In this document: positions 42,501 through 50,108 of the stretch, one piece after another
Numbering within the stretch: the stretch's first letter is position 1
Layout of the letters: each line of letters starts with the position of its first letter
Assembly (NCBI GenBank): GCA_903842235.1
Contig: CAIMLG010000278.1
Coordinates: 1 to 63,362 of the forward strand
DNA length: 63,362 nt
Direction of reading: 5' to 3'
From: an uncultured Verrucomicrobia subdivision 3 bacterium
Lineage (GTDB): Bacteria; Verrucomicrobiota; Verrucomicrobiia; Limisphaerales; UBA11358
Program-made: the position numbers and the translations under genes
Notes under the pieces: generated by a model
Told to the model about the DNA's origin: nothing
Databases searched by the model: none
Seen by the model: the letters and a program-made list of their open reading frames with translations, nothing else

Positions 42501-42621
42501 CCTGGTGGATTGGGTGCCCGTTGGCCAAGCCGCCACGACGCCGGAGGGGGCGTATGAATTCGATGATCCTTCCTCTCCGGCCGTGGGCGCGCGCTTCTAT
42601 CGCGTCGTATCGCCGAAGTGA
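36511..42621 (+). CDS. Giant secreted LamG/lectin/Ig-like repeat protein
   Basis: From the ATG at 36511 the product has 2036 residues. A signal peptide (MKPLRTLLCVVGMLAVGSAV) is followed by LamG 1, an L-type-lectin-like domain (DNA 37280-37930), Ig-like 1, LamG 2, Ig 2, LamG 3, Ig 3, LamG 4, Ig 4, LamG 5, Ig 5, a PKD-like domain (VVLDGSRSGDPDGDALAYQW), a helical segment (about 42148-42390) and a tail with GRVYVIEASANLVDWVPVG. LamG modules end in DEVSLYNRALAPNEI. The protein is likely a cell-surface or secreted glycan binder or adhesin; no catalytic site is seen. Some modules share near-identical DNA, and the first two differ in codon use from the later ones, pointing to recent module duplication. 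A start at 36457 is possible but adds no signal. Confidence 0.85.
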   Translation: MKPLRTLLCVVGMLAVGSAVSVGRADAVGVPAPAGLVAWWRGESNAWDSVGSNHGTLLGNTVFGVGKVGQGFALDGDGSYVLVSNSPSLNPVGPFSIESWIYPTLDGTRRIMAKWGDQGAYGDSRSYMLTMQPGLSLQFGISDWAHQWDYAFQDFTVTNVVALNAWNHVAATYDSATGVRCIYVNGVKVGGRTNAPVVIYNSSTPATIGSWLRAPDFAQDVFQGMIDEVSFYNRALAGSEVEAIYGAGSAGKILSSQVASNFCVAYPNFNSINGINLFGSAATTNGVLRLTPAVAGQTGSVWLQGKVPCSGSFDTRFHFQITQLGNILGNEPGGDGFTFSVQNLSATNAAWAMGDTNHYVSVFFNTFWNWPGSSDLDLSGSSVGILVNQNYVGQADLSLLGIDMSDGGVHQARVLFDGAGLAVWVDNLQVLTNISLPGLQPGVDTSGLGWAGFTAGTGAAYENHDILDWSFCSSSPTNGLTNVPPELPLITSQPAAQNVAVSGATTFAVTASGTGPLSYQWQLNLTNLVGATNATLALNNVQLTNGGYYSVRVSSPYGATNSQAALLTVVVPPSVVPPPGLVAWWRGESNAWDSVGGNHGTLSGNTTYGSGKVGQEFVFNGNNGCGVALGSPASLQLSNLTVECWIKRSSPTVASYGSGGNGTIYGCGLIGYCFLVDWTGQLVFGHCVSNVKITDTNYHHVALTLTGGMAMVYLDGAAVSTPANNRGLTFAGLMGIGYRPDNQDNSFLGRIDEVGLYNRALTSNEIAGIYGAGSAGKTFIPELPVLTGQPTNRTVVVGDPVTFSVAASGTPPLSYQWTFNLTNIVGGTNSSLTLSSAQLAQAGNYSVTITGPGGSIASSNALLTVLVPTCTPAPAGLVSWWSAEGNALDQISGNHGTLVGGASYGAGKVGQGFVFNGMSSGIFVSNTPSLQLQDFTIETWVKRTSASVVSYVGAGDGCILVYGPGTTSPGGFMFFISAAGNLTFSQWGKSQILTGPSILDTNFHHVAVTKVGSAMAFYLDGVAYPMPAFSTSFNYTSNPGIGYRSDNQGNGLYGTIDEIAIYNRALAPNEIQAIYAARGAGKCFTPVPPTIIRQPTNRTAVVGDPVTFSVLASGTPPLSYQWTFNLTNLVGATNATLTLPGAQLTHAGNYQVRVSNATGSLLSSNAILTVLVPTCTPAPAGLVAWWQAEGNTRDIVGGSDGAWIGTASYTNGKSGLAFNFDGASRVQVPDSAAMHFTKAMTVEAWINLSTFSGVNSREIVSKLDGPNDNSKTFTFAIDPATKTAYFIVCTTNGVTGVVLGSTTIPLNQWVHLVGTYDGSTVKIYFNGQLDGSTPWTKDIFPGINPLVIGCTLQFTSSSPTSFFDGLIDEISLYNRALTTNEIAAIYAARGAGKSPLPPSITQQPTNQTVLVGDPATFSVTANGTPPLNYQWNCNLTNLVGATNATLTLSSAQLAQAGNYSVTVTGPGGSIASANALLTVLVPTCTPAPAGLVGWWPAEGNPLDSAGTNAGTWLQGASYAAGKVGQAFRFTNADQAIIIPDAPALNPANGLTLETWVLVERYPASGGGVVVAKNWPWAQLQYMISLDSVGGRWAFRSYIGIPYLAYIDSATAVQTNTWYHVVMTYDNATLKVFVNGQLNGSLPVIGSIIAATNPLVIGGYGQGQGPWTLPGRVDEVSLYNRALAPNEISALYAARGAGKCPLPPTVLNLNPTGWYVNEGATVTGTVTAVGSPALAYQWQYNGSEMSGETNASLTLSNVVYAQAGNYAVVVSNSSGSVTSSNVVLRVNRAPVADARATETLVISPNGTNAIVVLDGSRSGDPDGDALAYQWFAPGDTHPLAASVVAIQTLPVGTSQLVLLVNDGLASASQEFTVEVITTSQAVDRLIEWLQSGSSKAQPLVASLRAALAAIDRSQPETAIHQLEAFISKVRAQLLSSDAALAAQLIADAQAIIDALQGGSPALALPVEITSVSQPSPGKTHLKFKGAVGRVYVIEASANLVDWVPVGQAATTPEGAYEFDDPSSPAVGARFYRVVSPK

Positions 42622-42645
42622 TGTCTCGTTCGGCATGATTCAGCC

Positions 42646-42673
42646 AAGCCCGCGTGCAAACGCGGGCTTTTTT
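42646..42673 (+). terminator. Rho-independent terminator after the giant LamG gene
   Basis: AAGCCCGCG-TGCAAA-CGCGGGCTT is a perfect 9-bp stem, and six T run from 42668 to 42673. It lies 25 bp after the stop codon. The rest of the 439-bp gap (42622-43060) up to rfbF shows repeat-like remnants (TTGAATGTTGAACTT; CTTTGTTTCTTGGTTGTTC) and nothing else clear. Confidence 0.92.
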
Positions 42674-43060
42674 GCCGGCCCTTGGCGTGGCGTGCCGCCG
42701 CCGAAGCATCCAGCCTTCAAAAGCCGGCCAAACGCGTCCGTCTTGGAAGTTGAATGTTGAACTTAAATTCCGCAGTGGGGATAGGAACCACTTAGCAATC
42801 CGGCAACGAAGACGAAGTCGGAAATAAAGCATCGAGCCCAAACGGCCTTCACCTTCTGGGGGAAGGTTTTCGCAGGCGGAAAAAGTGGAATCGTTTTTTC
42901 ATCCGGCCTTTGTTTCTTGGTTGTTCAACGGCGGTTTCTAGGTTTTAGCGGTCGCCTGGGGCGACCCGGTTTCGGAATCTCAAGGAAAACCAAAACGCGT
43001 GCAAAAGGTTGCGGCTGGGGCGGGAAGTCTGATATTTTTTGCCGCTAGCAATACCATAAA

Positions 43061-43834
43061 ATGAAAGTCGTGATTTTTTGCGGTGGTCTGGGCACGCGCC
43101 TGCGCGAGGAGACGGAGTTTCGCCCCAAGCCCATGGTGCCGGTCGGCGAGCGGCCGATTCTCTGGCACATCATGAAGAGCTACGCGCATTACGGCCACAA
43201 GGAATTCATTCTCTGCCTCGGTTACAAGGGCGAGGCCATCAAGGAATATTTTCGCAACTACCATTGGAATACCAGCGATGTTACCTTGAGCTTGGGCGCG
43301 AAGCCGAAAATCAAATACCACAACCAGCACGGCGAAGAAGACTGGGGGGTGACGATGATTGATACGGGCCAGAACACCATGACGGGGGGGCGGCTCAAGC
43401 GCGTGCTGCCTTATATCAAGGACGACACCTTCCTGCTCACCTATGGTGACGGGGTGGCGGACAGCGATATCAACGCCACCATTGCGTTTCACCGGAAGCA
43501 GAAAAAAATCCTCACCATGACCGCCGTGCAGCCGGCTGGCCGCTTTGGGGACCTGGAGATCGCCGCTGGCAAGGTGACCGCCTTCAAGGAGAAGCCGGAA
43601 AAACAAGCCGGCTATATCAATGGCGGCTTCTTTGTCGTGGACCGGCGCATCAGCCAATATCTCGGCGACGACACCTGCGTGTTCGAAAATGAGCCGCTGG
43701 CGAAGCTGGCGGGGGAAAAACAAATCGTCGCCTACCAGCATCCGGGCTTTTGGCAGTGCATGGACACCTTCCGCGAACAGCAATTGCTCACCGGCCTGTG
43801 GAACAGCGGCAAGGCCCCGTGGAAAGTCTGGTGA
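43061..43834 (+). CDS. rfbF: Glucose-1-phosphate cytidylyltransferase
   Basis: The 257-residue enzyme makes CDP-glucose from CTP and glucose 1-phosphate. It starts MKVVIFCGGLGTRLREETEF, the nucleotidyltransferase signature with GGLGTRLxEE, and keeps KPMVPVGERPILWHIMKSYA, LTYGDGVAD and TAVQPAGRFGDL, typical of RfbF. The length equals the family norm. It is the first gene of the CDP-sugar branch and its stop overlaps the rfbG start, so the two are coupled. Confidence 0.95.
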   Translation: MKVVIFCGGLGTRLREETEFRPKPMVPVGERPILWHIMKSYAHYGHKEFILCLGYKGEAIKEYFRNYHWNTSDVTLSLGAKPKIKYHNQHGEEDWGVTMIDTGQNTMTGGRLKRVLPYIKDDTFLLTYGDGVADSDINATIAFHRKQKKILTMTAVQPAGRFGDLEIAAGKVTAFKEKPEKQAGYINGGFFVVDRRISQYLGDDTCVFENEPLAKLAGEKQIVAYQHPGFWQCMDTFREQQLLTGLWNSGKAPWKVW

Positions 43835-44937
43835 TGTTCAACGACTACTACCAGAATCGTCGAGTGCTGGTCACCGGCCACACCGGTTTCAAGGGCGCCT
43901 GGCTTTCGCTGTGGCTGAAAAAGCTGGGCGCGGAAGTGCATGGCTTGAGCCTGCCGGCGCCGACGAATCCCAATCTGCACGAAATCATCTGCGACACGAC
44001 GTTTGCCAGTGAAACCCTTTGCGACATCCGCCAACTGAAGCCGCTGACTGCCGCGATCCAAAAAATCCAGCCTCAGGTGATCTTTCATCTCGCGGCGCAG
44101 CCCCTCGTCCGCCGTTCTTATGTTGAGCCGCTGGAAACGTTTGAGACCAATGCCCTCGGCACGGCGCATGTCCTCGAAGCCATCCGCCGGATGGAGTTGA
44201 ACTGCCTCACGATCGTCATCACCAGCGACAAATGCTATGACAATCGGGAATGGGAATTTGCCTATCGGGAAAACGACGCCTTGGGCGGCCACGATATTTA
44301 TTCCATGAGCAAAGGCGCGACCGAGTTGGTGGCGCAGTCATGGTATCGCTCGTTTTTCGCCCCCAACCCCAAGCTCGGCCCGGTGGTCACCGTCCGCGCC
44401 GGCAACGTCATTGGCGGCGGCGATTATGCGGCAGACCGGATTGTGCCGGACTCCATCCGGGCGTTGATGGAGAAACAGCCGATTCAGGTTCGCAATCCGC
44501 GCGCCATCCGCCCGTGGCAGCATGTGCTGGAATGTCTGAGTGGCTATCTCTGGCTGGCCGCCCGCCTCAGCGGGGAGCCGAAAACGTCCAAGCTGGTGAG
44601 TCCGTTTAATTTCGGCCCGGAACCGTCCGCCCGCCAGTCGGTCGGGCGATTGGTGGAGGAAATCTTGCAGTCATGGCCCGGCCAGTGGGTGGACCAATCC
44701 GACCCCACCGCGCCGCACGAAGCCACGCTGCTATCCCTTTCCATCGAAAAGGCCGGGGCGCTGCTGGGCTGGTATCCGGCTTGGGATTTTACCGAAGCCA
44801 TCCGGCGCACGGTGGCCTGGTATCGCGAGCGGCATGATTTGAAAAACCCGGACCTGCTGCGCTTCAGCCAGACGCAGATTGAGGATTACACGACAGCCGC
44901 CCGGCGGAAACATCTGGCTTGGGCAAAATCGGCATGA
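43834..44937 (+). CDS. rfbG: CDP-glucose 4,6-dehydratase
   Basis: From the ATG at 43834 the product has 367 residues. It is an NAD-dependent extended SDR with [14 protein letters not shown] (glycine motif), [13 protein letters not shown], and [12 protein letters not shown] followed by the YSMSKGATE catalytic Tyr/Lys pair. It converts CDP-glucose to CDP-4-keto-6-deoxyglucose. A GTG three bases upstream (43831) is an alternative start. The longer frame from 43750 lies inside rfbF. It overlaps the methyltransferase gene by ATGA. Confidence 0.95.
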   Translation: MFNDYYQNRRVLVTGHTGFKGAWLSLWLKKLGAEVHGLSLPAPTNPNLHEIICDTTFASETLCDIRQLKPLTAAIQKIQPQVIFHLAAQPLVRRSYVEPLETFETNALGTAHVLEAIRRMELNCLTIVITSDKCYDNREWEFAYRENDALGGHDIYSMSKGATELVAQSWYRSFFAPNPKLGPVVTVRAGNVIGGGDYAADRIVPDSIRALMEKQPIQVRNPRAIRPWQHVLECLSGYLWLAARLSGEPKTSKLVSPFNFGPEPSARQSVGRLVEEILQSWPGQWVDQSDPTAPHEATLLSLSIEKAGALLGWYPAWDFTEAIRRTVAWYRERHDLKNPDLLRFSQTQIEDYTTAARRKHLAWAKSA

Positions 44938-46163
44938 GCTTCCATTGTAAATGCCGCTCCTGCGGCAGCACCGATGCTGCGCTGATTCTCGACCTCGGCC
45001 TGCAGCCGCTGGCGAACAATCTGCTGACGCCCGCCGACCTTGCGAAACCCGAGCCGAAATTTCCCCTCCGCCTGGCGGTTTGCCAATCCTGCTGGCTGCT
45101 GCAAATCACCGACCTCGTCCCGCCGGTGGCGCTGTTCTCCGAGTATCTTTATTTTTCGTCGTTTTCCGACTTGATGTTGCGCCACGCCCGTGCCGCCGCC
45201 GAGGGCTACATTCAGGAATTCGGCTTGAATTCGCAGAGCCTCGTGGTGGAAATCGCCAGCAATGACGGTTATCTGTTGCAAAATTTCGTCCACGCCAAAA
45301 TTCCCTGCCTCGGCATTGAACCGGCGGCGAACATCGCCAAAGTGGCCCGGGAAAAAGGCATTGAAACCCTGGTGGAGTTTTTCGGGCAGGGCGTGGCCAC
45401 GAAATTGGCGGGGGAAAACCGGCAGGCCGATCTCATCCTCGGCAACAATGTTTTCGCCCACGCGCCGGAGACCAATGATTTTGTCGCCGGGATGGAAAAA
45501 CTCCTCAAACCGTCGGGCCGCCTCGTGCTGGAATTTCCTTATGGCGTTGAGTTCATCGAGCGCAACGAGTTCGACACGATTTACCACGAGCACGTTTTTT
45601 ACTTCACGCTCACGGCGCTCCGGCCGCTCTTTGCGCGGCACGGCTTGACGATCTTCCGGGTGGAACGGCTGCCCATTCATGGCGGCTCGCTGCGGTTATT
45701 CGCTGGGCACCTCGGTGCCCAGGCCGTTGAACCTTCCGTCGCCCAGCTGCTGGCCGAAGAGCAGCAAAAAGGCGTGGACGCGCTGGGCTACTACGAAGGT
45801 TTCGCCAGCCAGATTCACACCATCAAGCGCGACTTGGCCGACCTGCTGACCCGGTTAAAAAAAGAAGGCAAACAGGTGGCCGCTTATGGGGCGTCGGCGA
45901 AAGGCAGCACCTTGTTGAATTTTTTTGGGATGGGGGCCGGAGATTTGAATTTCATCGTGGATCGCAGCACCTACAAGCATGGCCGGCTCACCCCCGGCAC
46001 CCACCTGCCGATCCTGCCGCCGGAAGAATTGCTCAAGCGCCAGCCGGATTACACGCTCTTGCTGACCTGGAATTTTGCCGAGGAAATTCTCGCGCAGCAA
46101 AAAGCCTATCGCGCGGCGGGCGGCAAATTCATCATCCCCATCCCCCGGGTTAAAATCGTCTGA
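44934..46163 (+). CDS. Sugar C-methyltransferase (CDP branch)
   Basis: From the ATG at 44934 the product has 409 residues in three parts: an N-terminal zinc-binding domain (CKCRSCGS...CQSCWLLQ), a SAM domain with [15 protein letters not shown], and a C-terminal domain with [15 protein letters not shown] and [19 protein letters not shown]. This is the layout of the TylCIII/TcaB9 family that methylates C3 of NDP-4-keto-6-deoxyhexoses. Its overlap with rfbG and the following epimerase and reductase support a CDP-linked branched deoxysugar. It is a paralogue of the 48816 gene product in the GDP branch. Confidence 0.88.
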   Translation: MSFHCKCRSCGSTDAALILDLGLQPLANNLLTPADLAKPEPKFPLRLAVCQSCWLLQITDLVPPVALFSEYLYFSSFSDLMLRHARAAAEGYIQEFGLNSQSLVVEIASNDGYLLQNFVHAKIPCLGIEPAANIAKVAREKGIETLVEFFGQGVATKLAGENRQADLILGNNVFAHAPETNDFVAGMEKLLKPSGRLVLEFPYGVEFIERNEFDTIYHEHVFYFTLTALRPLFARHGLTIFRVERLPIHGGSLRLFAGHLGAQAVEPSVAQLLAEEQQKGVDALGYYEGFASQIHTIKRDLADLLTRLKKEGKQVAAYGASAKGSTLLNFFGMGAGDLNFIVDRSTYKHGRLTPGTHLPILPPEELLKRQPDYTLLLTWNFAEEILAQQKAYRAAGGKFIIPIPRVKIV

Positions 46164-46167
46164 CCGC

Positions 46168-46704
46168 ATGAAATTCTCGCGCACCAGGTTGGCCGGATTG
46201 TGGCTCCTCGAGCCGGAATTGCGGGCGGATGAGCGAGGGTTTCTGGCGCGCACCTACTGCGAACAGGAGTTTGCCGCCCACCAGCTCAACACGCGCTGGC
46301 CGCAAGGCAACCTGACGTTAACCAAATCGCGCGGGATGATTCGCGGGCTGCATTTCCAAGCCGATCCCAAGCCCGAGATTAAACTCATCCGCTGTGCCGC
46401 CGGGGCCATTTTTGACGTGGTGGTGGACGTCCGGCGGGAGTCGCCGACGTTTGGCCAGTGGGAAAGCTTTGAACTGACGGCGCAGAATCATCGTCTGCTC
46501 TATGTTCCCGGCGGTTTCGCCCACGGGTTCCAATGCCTGGCCGACCACTGCGAGGTGTTTTACCAGATGTCGGAATTTTATCACGCCGAGCTTGCCCGCG
46601 GCCTGCGCTGGAATGATCCGGCGGTAAACATTTGCTGGCCGATTGCGGACAGCCGACTCTCGGAGCGCGACCGCAACCTGCCCCAGTTGGCTGACCTGCC
46701 ATGA
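46168..46704 (+). CDS. dTDP-4-dehydrorhamnose 3,5-epimerase-family protein
   Basis: From the ATG at 46168 the product has 178 residues and is a cupin of the RmlC family. It has LEPELRADERGFLARTYCEQ, SRGMIRGLHFQADPKPEIKL with the catalytic His, and VPGGFAHGFQCLADHCEVFY. In this context the substrate is probably CDP-4-keto-6-deoxy-3-C-methylhexose rather than dTDP-4-keto-rhamnose; there are no rmlA/B/D genes nearby. It begins 4 bp after the methyltransferase and overlaps the next gene by ATGA. Confidence 0.88.
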   Translation: MKFSRTRLAGLWLLEPELRADERGFLARTYCEQEFAAHQLNTRWPQGNLTLTKSRGMIRGLHFQADPKPEIKLIRCAAGAIFDVVVDVRRESPTFGQWESFELTAQNHRLLYVPGGFAHGFQCLADHCEVFYQMSEFYHAELARGLRWNDPAVNICWPIADSRLSERDRNLPQLADLP

Positions 46705-47597
46705 AAATCTTTGTTACCGGCGCGGCGGGATTTATCGGTTCGGCCTTCTGCCGGCACGCCTTGCGCCATGGGCATGAAATCGCCGGGCTCCAACTGCCGG
46801 GCATTCCGCCGGCTGGCAATGTCCCCACCGGCTCCCAAATGCTTTGGCTGGAAGGCCCGCTGGCCGAGCCGCCCTGGCGGGCGATTGAAAAATTTAACCC
46901 GGACGCCGCTGTGCATTTTGCCTGGGTGGCCACGCCGGGCGTTTATCTGGAGTCGCCGGAAAATGAACTATATCTGCGATGGAGCCTGGATTTGGCCCGG
47001 GGGTTGCGCAATCTGGGGGTCAATCATATTGTCGGGGCGGGCACCTGCATCGAATATCAGATTTCCGATGCGCCGCTCTCCGAAGAGTTTACCCCGGTCA
47101 ATCCCACGACGCGGTATGCGCGCTGCAAAAACGAGTTGCGAACGATCCTCGCTGATAATGCCCGGCAGGAGGGCTGGCATTTTTGCTGGGGCCGGGTGTT
47201 TTATCCCTATGGCGTGGGCGAACATCCGGCGCGGCTGTGCAGTTCACTGATCCAGAAATTCCAGCGCGGCGAAAAGCTGCTGCTCAAAACCCCGGACAGC
47301 CGGAAGGATTATATTCATATCGAAGATCTGGCGGCCGCGATTTTGCTTACGGTGGAAAAAAAGTTCACCGGCACGATCAACTGGGGCACGGGCACCGGCG
47401 TTTCCGTTCGGGAAATCGCCGACACCGTGGCGGCCCTGTTGCGCCAACCTAATCTGGTTGAGCTGGCTGAACCTCCGGAACCGGATCCATTTCCATTCGT
47501 CGTTGCCAGTGTTGCCCGGCTCAAGCAACTGGGCTGGCGACCCCAGATGGATTTATCGGCTGGGTTGGCCCAGTTGGTGGGAATGCTTTCCCGGTGA
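46701..47597 (+). CDS. NAD(P)-dependent epimerase/dehydratase, putative 4-ketoreductase of the CDP branch
   Basis: The 298-residue SDR protein has MKIFVTGAAGFIGSAFCRHA, AAVHFAWVATPG, a catalytic TTRYARCKNELR (Tyr-x3-Lys) and a C-terminal substrate domain with KDYIHIEDLAAAILLTVEKK. Its place at the end of the rfbF-rfbG-methyltransferase-epimerase run makes it the likely reductase that yields the final CDP-6-deoxy-3-C-methylhexose. The 149 bp that follow up to gmd contain no gene. Confidence 0.85.
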   Translation: MKIFVTGAAGFIGSAFCRHALRHGHEIAGLQLPGIPPAGNVPTGSQMLWLEGPLAEPPWRAIEKFNPDAAVHFAWVATPGVYLESPENELYLRWSLDLARGLRNLGVNHIVGAGTCIEYQISDAPLSEEFTPVNPTTRYARCKNELRTILADNARQEGWHFCWGRVFYPYGVGEHPARLCSSLIQKFQRGEKLLLKTPDSRKDYIHIEDLAAAILLTVEKKFTGTINWGTGTGVSVREIADTVAALLRQPNLVELAEPPEPDPFPFVVASVARLKQLGWRPQMDLSAGLAQLVGMLSR

Positions 47598-47746
47598 TTC
47601 CCTTTTGCCGCGCTGCCCATTTTATGCCCCCGGCTGGCGCTTGCGATCGGGCAGCTTTATAAGTAGCCGACGAAATGCCGGGCCGGTTTCAAACTGGTTA
47701 ATTTCCTTGTCAGCATTTTTCGCATTGTAAATACTCCAATAATTCT

Positions 47747-48757
47747 ATGGCGAAAAAAGCTTTGATTACCGGCATCACCGGCCAAGACGGTTCGTATCTG
47801 GCGGAGCTGTTGTTGGGCAAGGGGTATGAAGTTCACGGCCTTGTGCGGCGCGCCAGCACCTTCAATCGGGGCCGGCTCGATGAGATTTATTCGGACCCCC
47901 AATTAAGTGAAACCCACCTCTTCCTGCACTATGGCGATTTGACCGATGGTTCACTGGTGCGGCTGCTGGACCGGGTGCAGCCGGAGGAAATATACAATCT
48001 GGGGGCTCAGAGTCATGTGCGCGTCAGCTTCGACAATCCGGAATACACCTCGGACGTGAATGCGACGGGCTCCGTCCGGTTGCTGGAGGCGATTCGTGAA
48101 TCCGGCATCAAGCCCCGCTTTTATCAGGCCTCCTCGAGTGAGATGTATGGCTTGGTTCAGGAGGTGCCGCAAACGGAGAAGACGCCCTTTTATCCCCGCA
48201 GTCCCTACGCGGTTTCCAAGGTGTTCGCTTACTGGATGACGGTGAACTATCGCGAGGCCTATGGGCTGCACGCCACCAACGGCATTCTCTTTAACCATGA
48301 ATCACCCCGGCGCGGTAAGGGTTTTGTCACCCGCAAAATCACGCGGGCGGTGGCTCATATCCAAGCCGGCCTCCAGAATAAATTGTATCTGGGTAACTTG
48401 GACGCCCAGCGCGATTGGGGCTATGCCAAGGAATATGTCGAAGCCATGTGGCTCATGTTGCAGCAAAATCAACCCGATGATTACGTGGTCGCCACCGGCG
48501 AAACCCACTCCGTGCGGGAATTTCTGGAGGAATCCTTCGGTTATGCCGGCTTGGATTGGAAGCAATATGTGGAGCTGGACCCGCGTTACCTGCGGCCTTC
48601 CGAAGTGGATTTGTTGATTGGTGACGCCACCAAAGCCAGGCGCCAGCTCAACTGGGAGCCCAAGACGAAATTCAAGGATCTGGTCCGCTTGATGGTGGCG
48701 GCCGACATCCAATTGCTCAAGGACCACCGCGAAGGCCGCGTCAAAGTCACCAGTTGA
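47747..48757 (+). CDS. gmd: GDP-mannose 4,6-dehydratase
   Basis: The 336-residue protein has [48 protein letters not shown], the catalytic [12 protein letters not shown] and [20 protein letters not shown], all Gmd signatures. It converts GDP-mannose to GDP-4-keto-6-deoxymannose. It is somewhat shorter than E. coli Gmd (373) at the C-terminus. It opens the GDP branch; the next gene encodes a C-methyltransferase and the one after it a Gmd-like SDR. Confidence 0.95.
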   Translation: MAKKALITGITGQDGSYLAELLLGKGYEVHGLVRRASTFNRGRLDEIYSDPQLSETHLFLHYGDLTDGSLVRLLDRVQPEEIYNLGAQSHVRVSFDNPEYTSDVNATGSVRLLEAIRESGIKPRFYQASSSEMYGLVQEVPQTEKTPFYPRSPYAVSKVFAYWMTVNYREAYGLHATNGILFNHESPRRGKGFVTRKITRAVAHIQAGLQNKLYLGNLDAQRDWGYAKEYVEAMWLMLQQNQPDDYVVATGETHSVREFLEESFGYAGLDWKQYVELDPRYLRPSEVDLLIGDATKARRQLNWEPKTKFKDLVRLMVAADIQLLKDHREGRVKVTS

Positions 48758-48815
48758 TCTCCTTCAGCGGACGTTTAATCTTGTTCCACCCAATATTATT
48801 TGATTCATTTTTGCC

Positions 48816-50102
48816 ATGTCAACACTCGCATTTTCACCGATTCTTGTCACTCGTCAGACCTGCCGCCTGTGCGGCAGTCGCGCCCTGACTCCCGTGGTCT
48901 CCTTGGGCGATCAGTTTATTGGGGGCGCCTTTGCCAAACCGGACTGCACCCCGCCGGTCCAACGGCGCATCCCGCTGGATCTTGTTCGCTGTGACCCGGC
49001 GCTGGATCAAAACGCTTGTGGCTTGGTTCAAATGCGCCATTCCGTGCCGCCCCGGGTGCTTTATGCGTCTTACTGGTATCGTTCCGGGGTCAACCAAACC
49101 ATGCGCGATAATCTCGCTGGCATCGCGCACATGGCGGAACACATTGCCCGGCTCAAAGCCGGCGATCTGGTTTTGGACATTGGCTGTAACGATGGCACCC
49201 TGCTGAAATCCTATCTCACGAAAGGCATCAAACGGCTGGGCATTGATCCCTCCAATGTCGTGGCGCATGCGCGCGCTGCGGGTCTCCACGTGGTTAATGA
49301 TTTCTTTTCCGCGGCTGCATTAAAGTCCGCCTACCCCACCCAAAAGCCCAAGGTCATCACTTCCATTGCGATGTTTTATGATCTGGAAAATCCCCATGCC
49401 TTTGTCGGGGATATCAAAAGCAGCCTGCACGAAGAGGGGGTGTGGATTCTGGAATTGAGCTACCTGCCGGCCATGCTGGCGATGAACAGCTTTGACACCA
49501 TCTGCCACGAGCACTTGGAATATTATTCCTTGGCCCCCATGGAACGGTTGTTGGCGGAGCACGGACTGGAAGTGGTGGATGTGACCTTGAACGATATTAA
49601 CGGGGGCAGCTTTCGGATTGCGGCCGGCCATGCGGGCAAGGTGAAGCCCTTGCCGGAAGCTCAGGCGCGGGTTCAGCAATTGCGCTTGAAGGAATTTGAA
49701 CTGGCGCTGGATACCGACGCGCCCTATGCCGTTTTCCGGAAAAACATCGAAACCATCCGCAAGGACATCCGGGCCTTCCTCAAGAAGGCCAAAGCACAAA
49801 AGCAGCTTGTCCATGGCTACGGTGCCTCCACCAAGGGCAATACCACCTTGCAATTTTGCGGCATCACGCCGGATCTTTTGCCGGCCATTGCCGACCGCAA
49901 TCAGGATAAATGGGGGACGAAAACGGTCGGGACCAATATTCCGATCATTTCGGAGGAAGCTTCGCGGAACCAGAAACCGGATTTCTATTTTGCCCTGCCT
50001 TGGCACTTCATTGAGGAATTCAAAAAACGCGAACAGGAATTTCTGGCGCGCGGCGGAAAATTTGTCATGCCCATGCCCAAAGTCTATTTCATCGGGAAAT
50101 AA
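48816..50102 (+). CDS. Sugar C-methyltransferase (GDP branch)
   Basis: The 428-residue protein has a zinc domain (CRLCGSRALTPVVSLGDQFI), a SAM domain (LVLDIGCNDGTLLKSYL) and a C-terminal YGASTKGNTTLQFCG followed by ADRNQDKWGTKTVGTNIPI. It shares architecture with the 44934 gene product, but the sequences are clearly diverged. Between gmd and a Gmd-like SDR it would C-methylate GDP-4-keto-6-deoxymannose, as proposed for virenose in Coxiella. It ends 6 bp before the next gene. Confidence 0.87.
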   Translation: MSTLAFSPILVTRQTCRLCGSRALTPVVSLGDQFIGGAFAKPDCTPPVQRRIPLDLVRCDPALDQNACGLVQMRHSVPPRVLYASYWYRSGVNQTMRDNLAGIAHMAEHIARLKAGDLVLDIGCNDGTLLKSYLTKGIKRLGIDPSNVVAHARAAGLHVVNDFFSAAALKSAYPTQKPKVITSIAMFYDLENPHAFVGDIKSSLHEEGVWILELSYLPAMLAMNSFDTICHEHLEYYSLAPMERLLAEHGLEVVDVTLNDINGGSFRIAAGHAGKVKPLPEAQARVQQLRLKEFELALDTDAPYAVFRKNIETIRKDIRAFLKKAKAQKQLVHGYGASTKGNTTLQFCGITPDLLPAIADRNQDKWGTKTVGTNIPIISEEASRNQKPDFYFALPWHFIEEFKKREQEFLARGGKFVMPMPKVYFIGK

Positions 50103-50108
50103 TCCGGC

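Noticed and set aside
36511..42621. CRISPR-like direct repeats
   Set aside because: The repeated blocks are in-frame LamG and Ig modules of irregular spacing, not short repeats with spacers.
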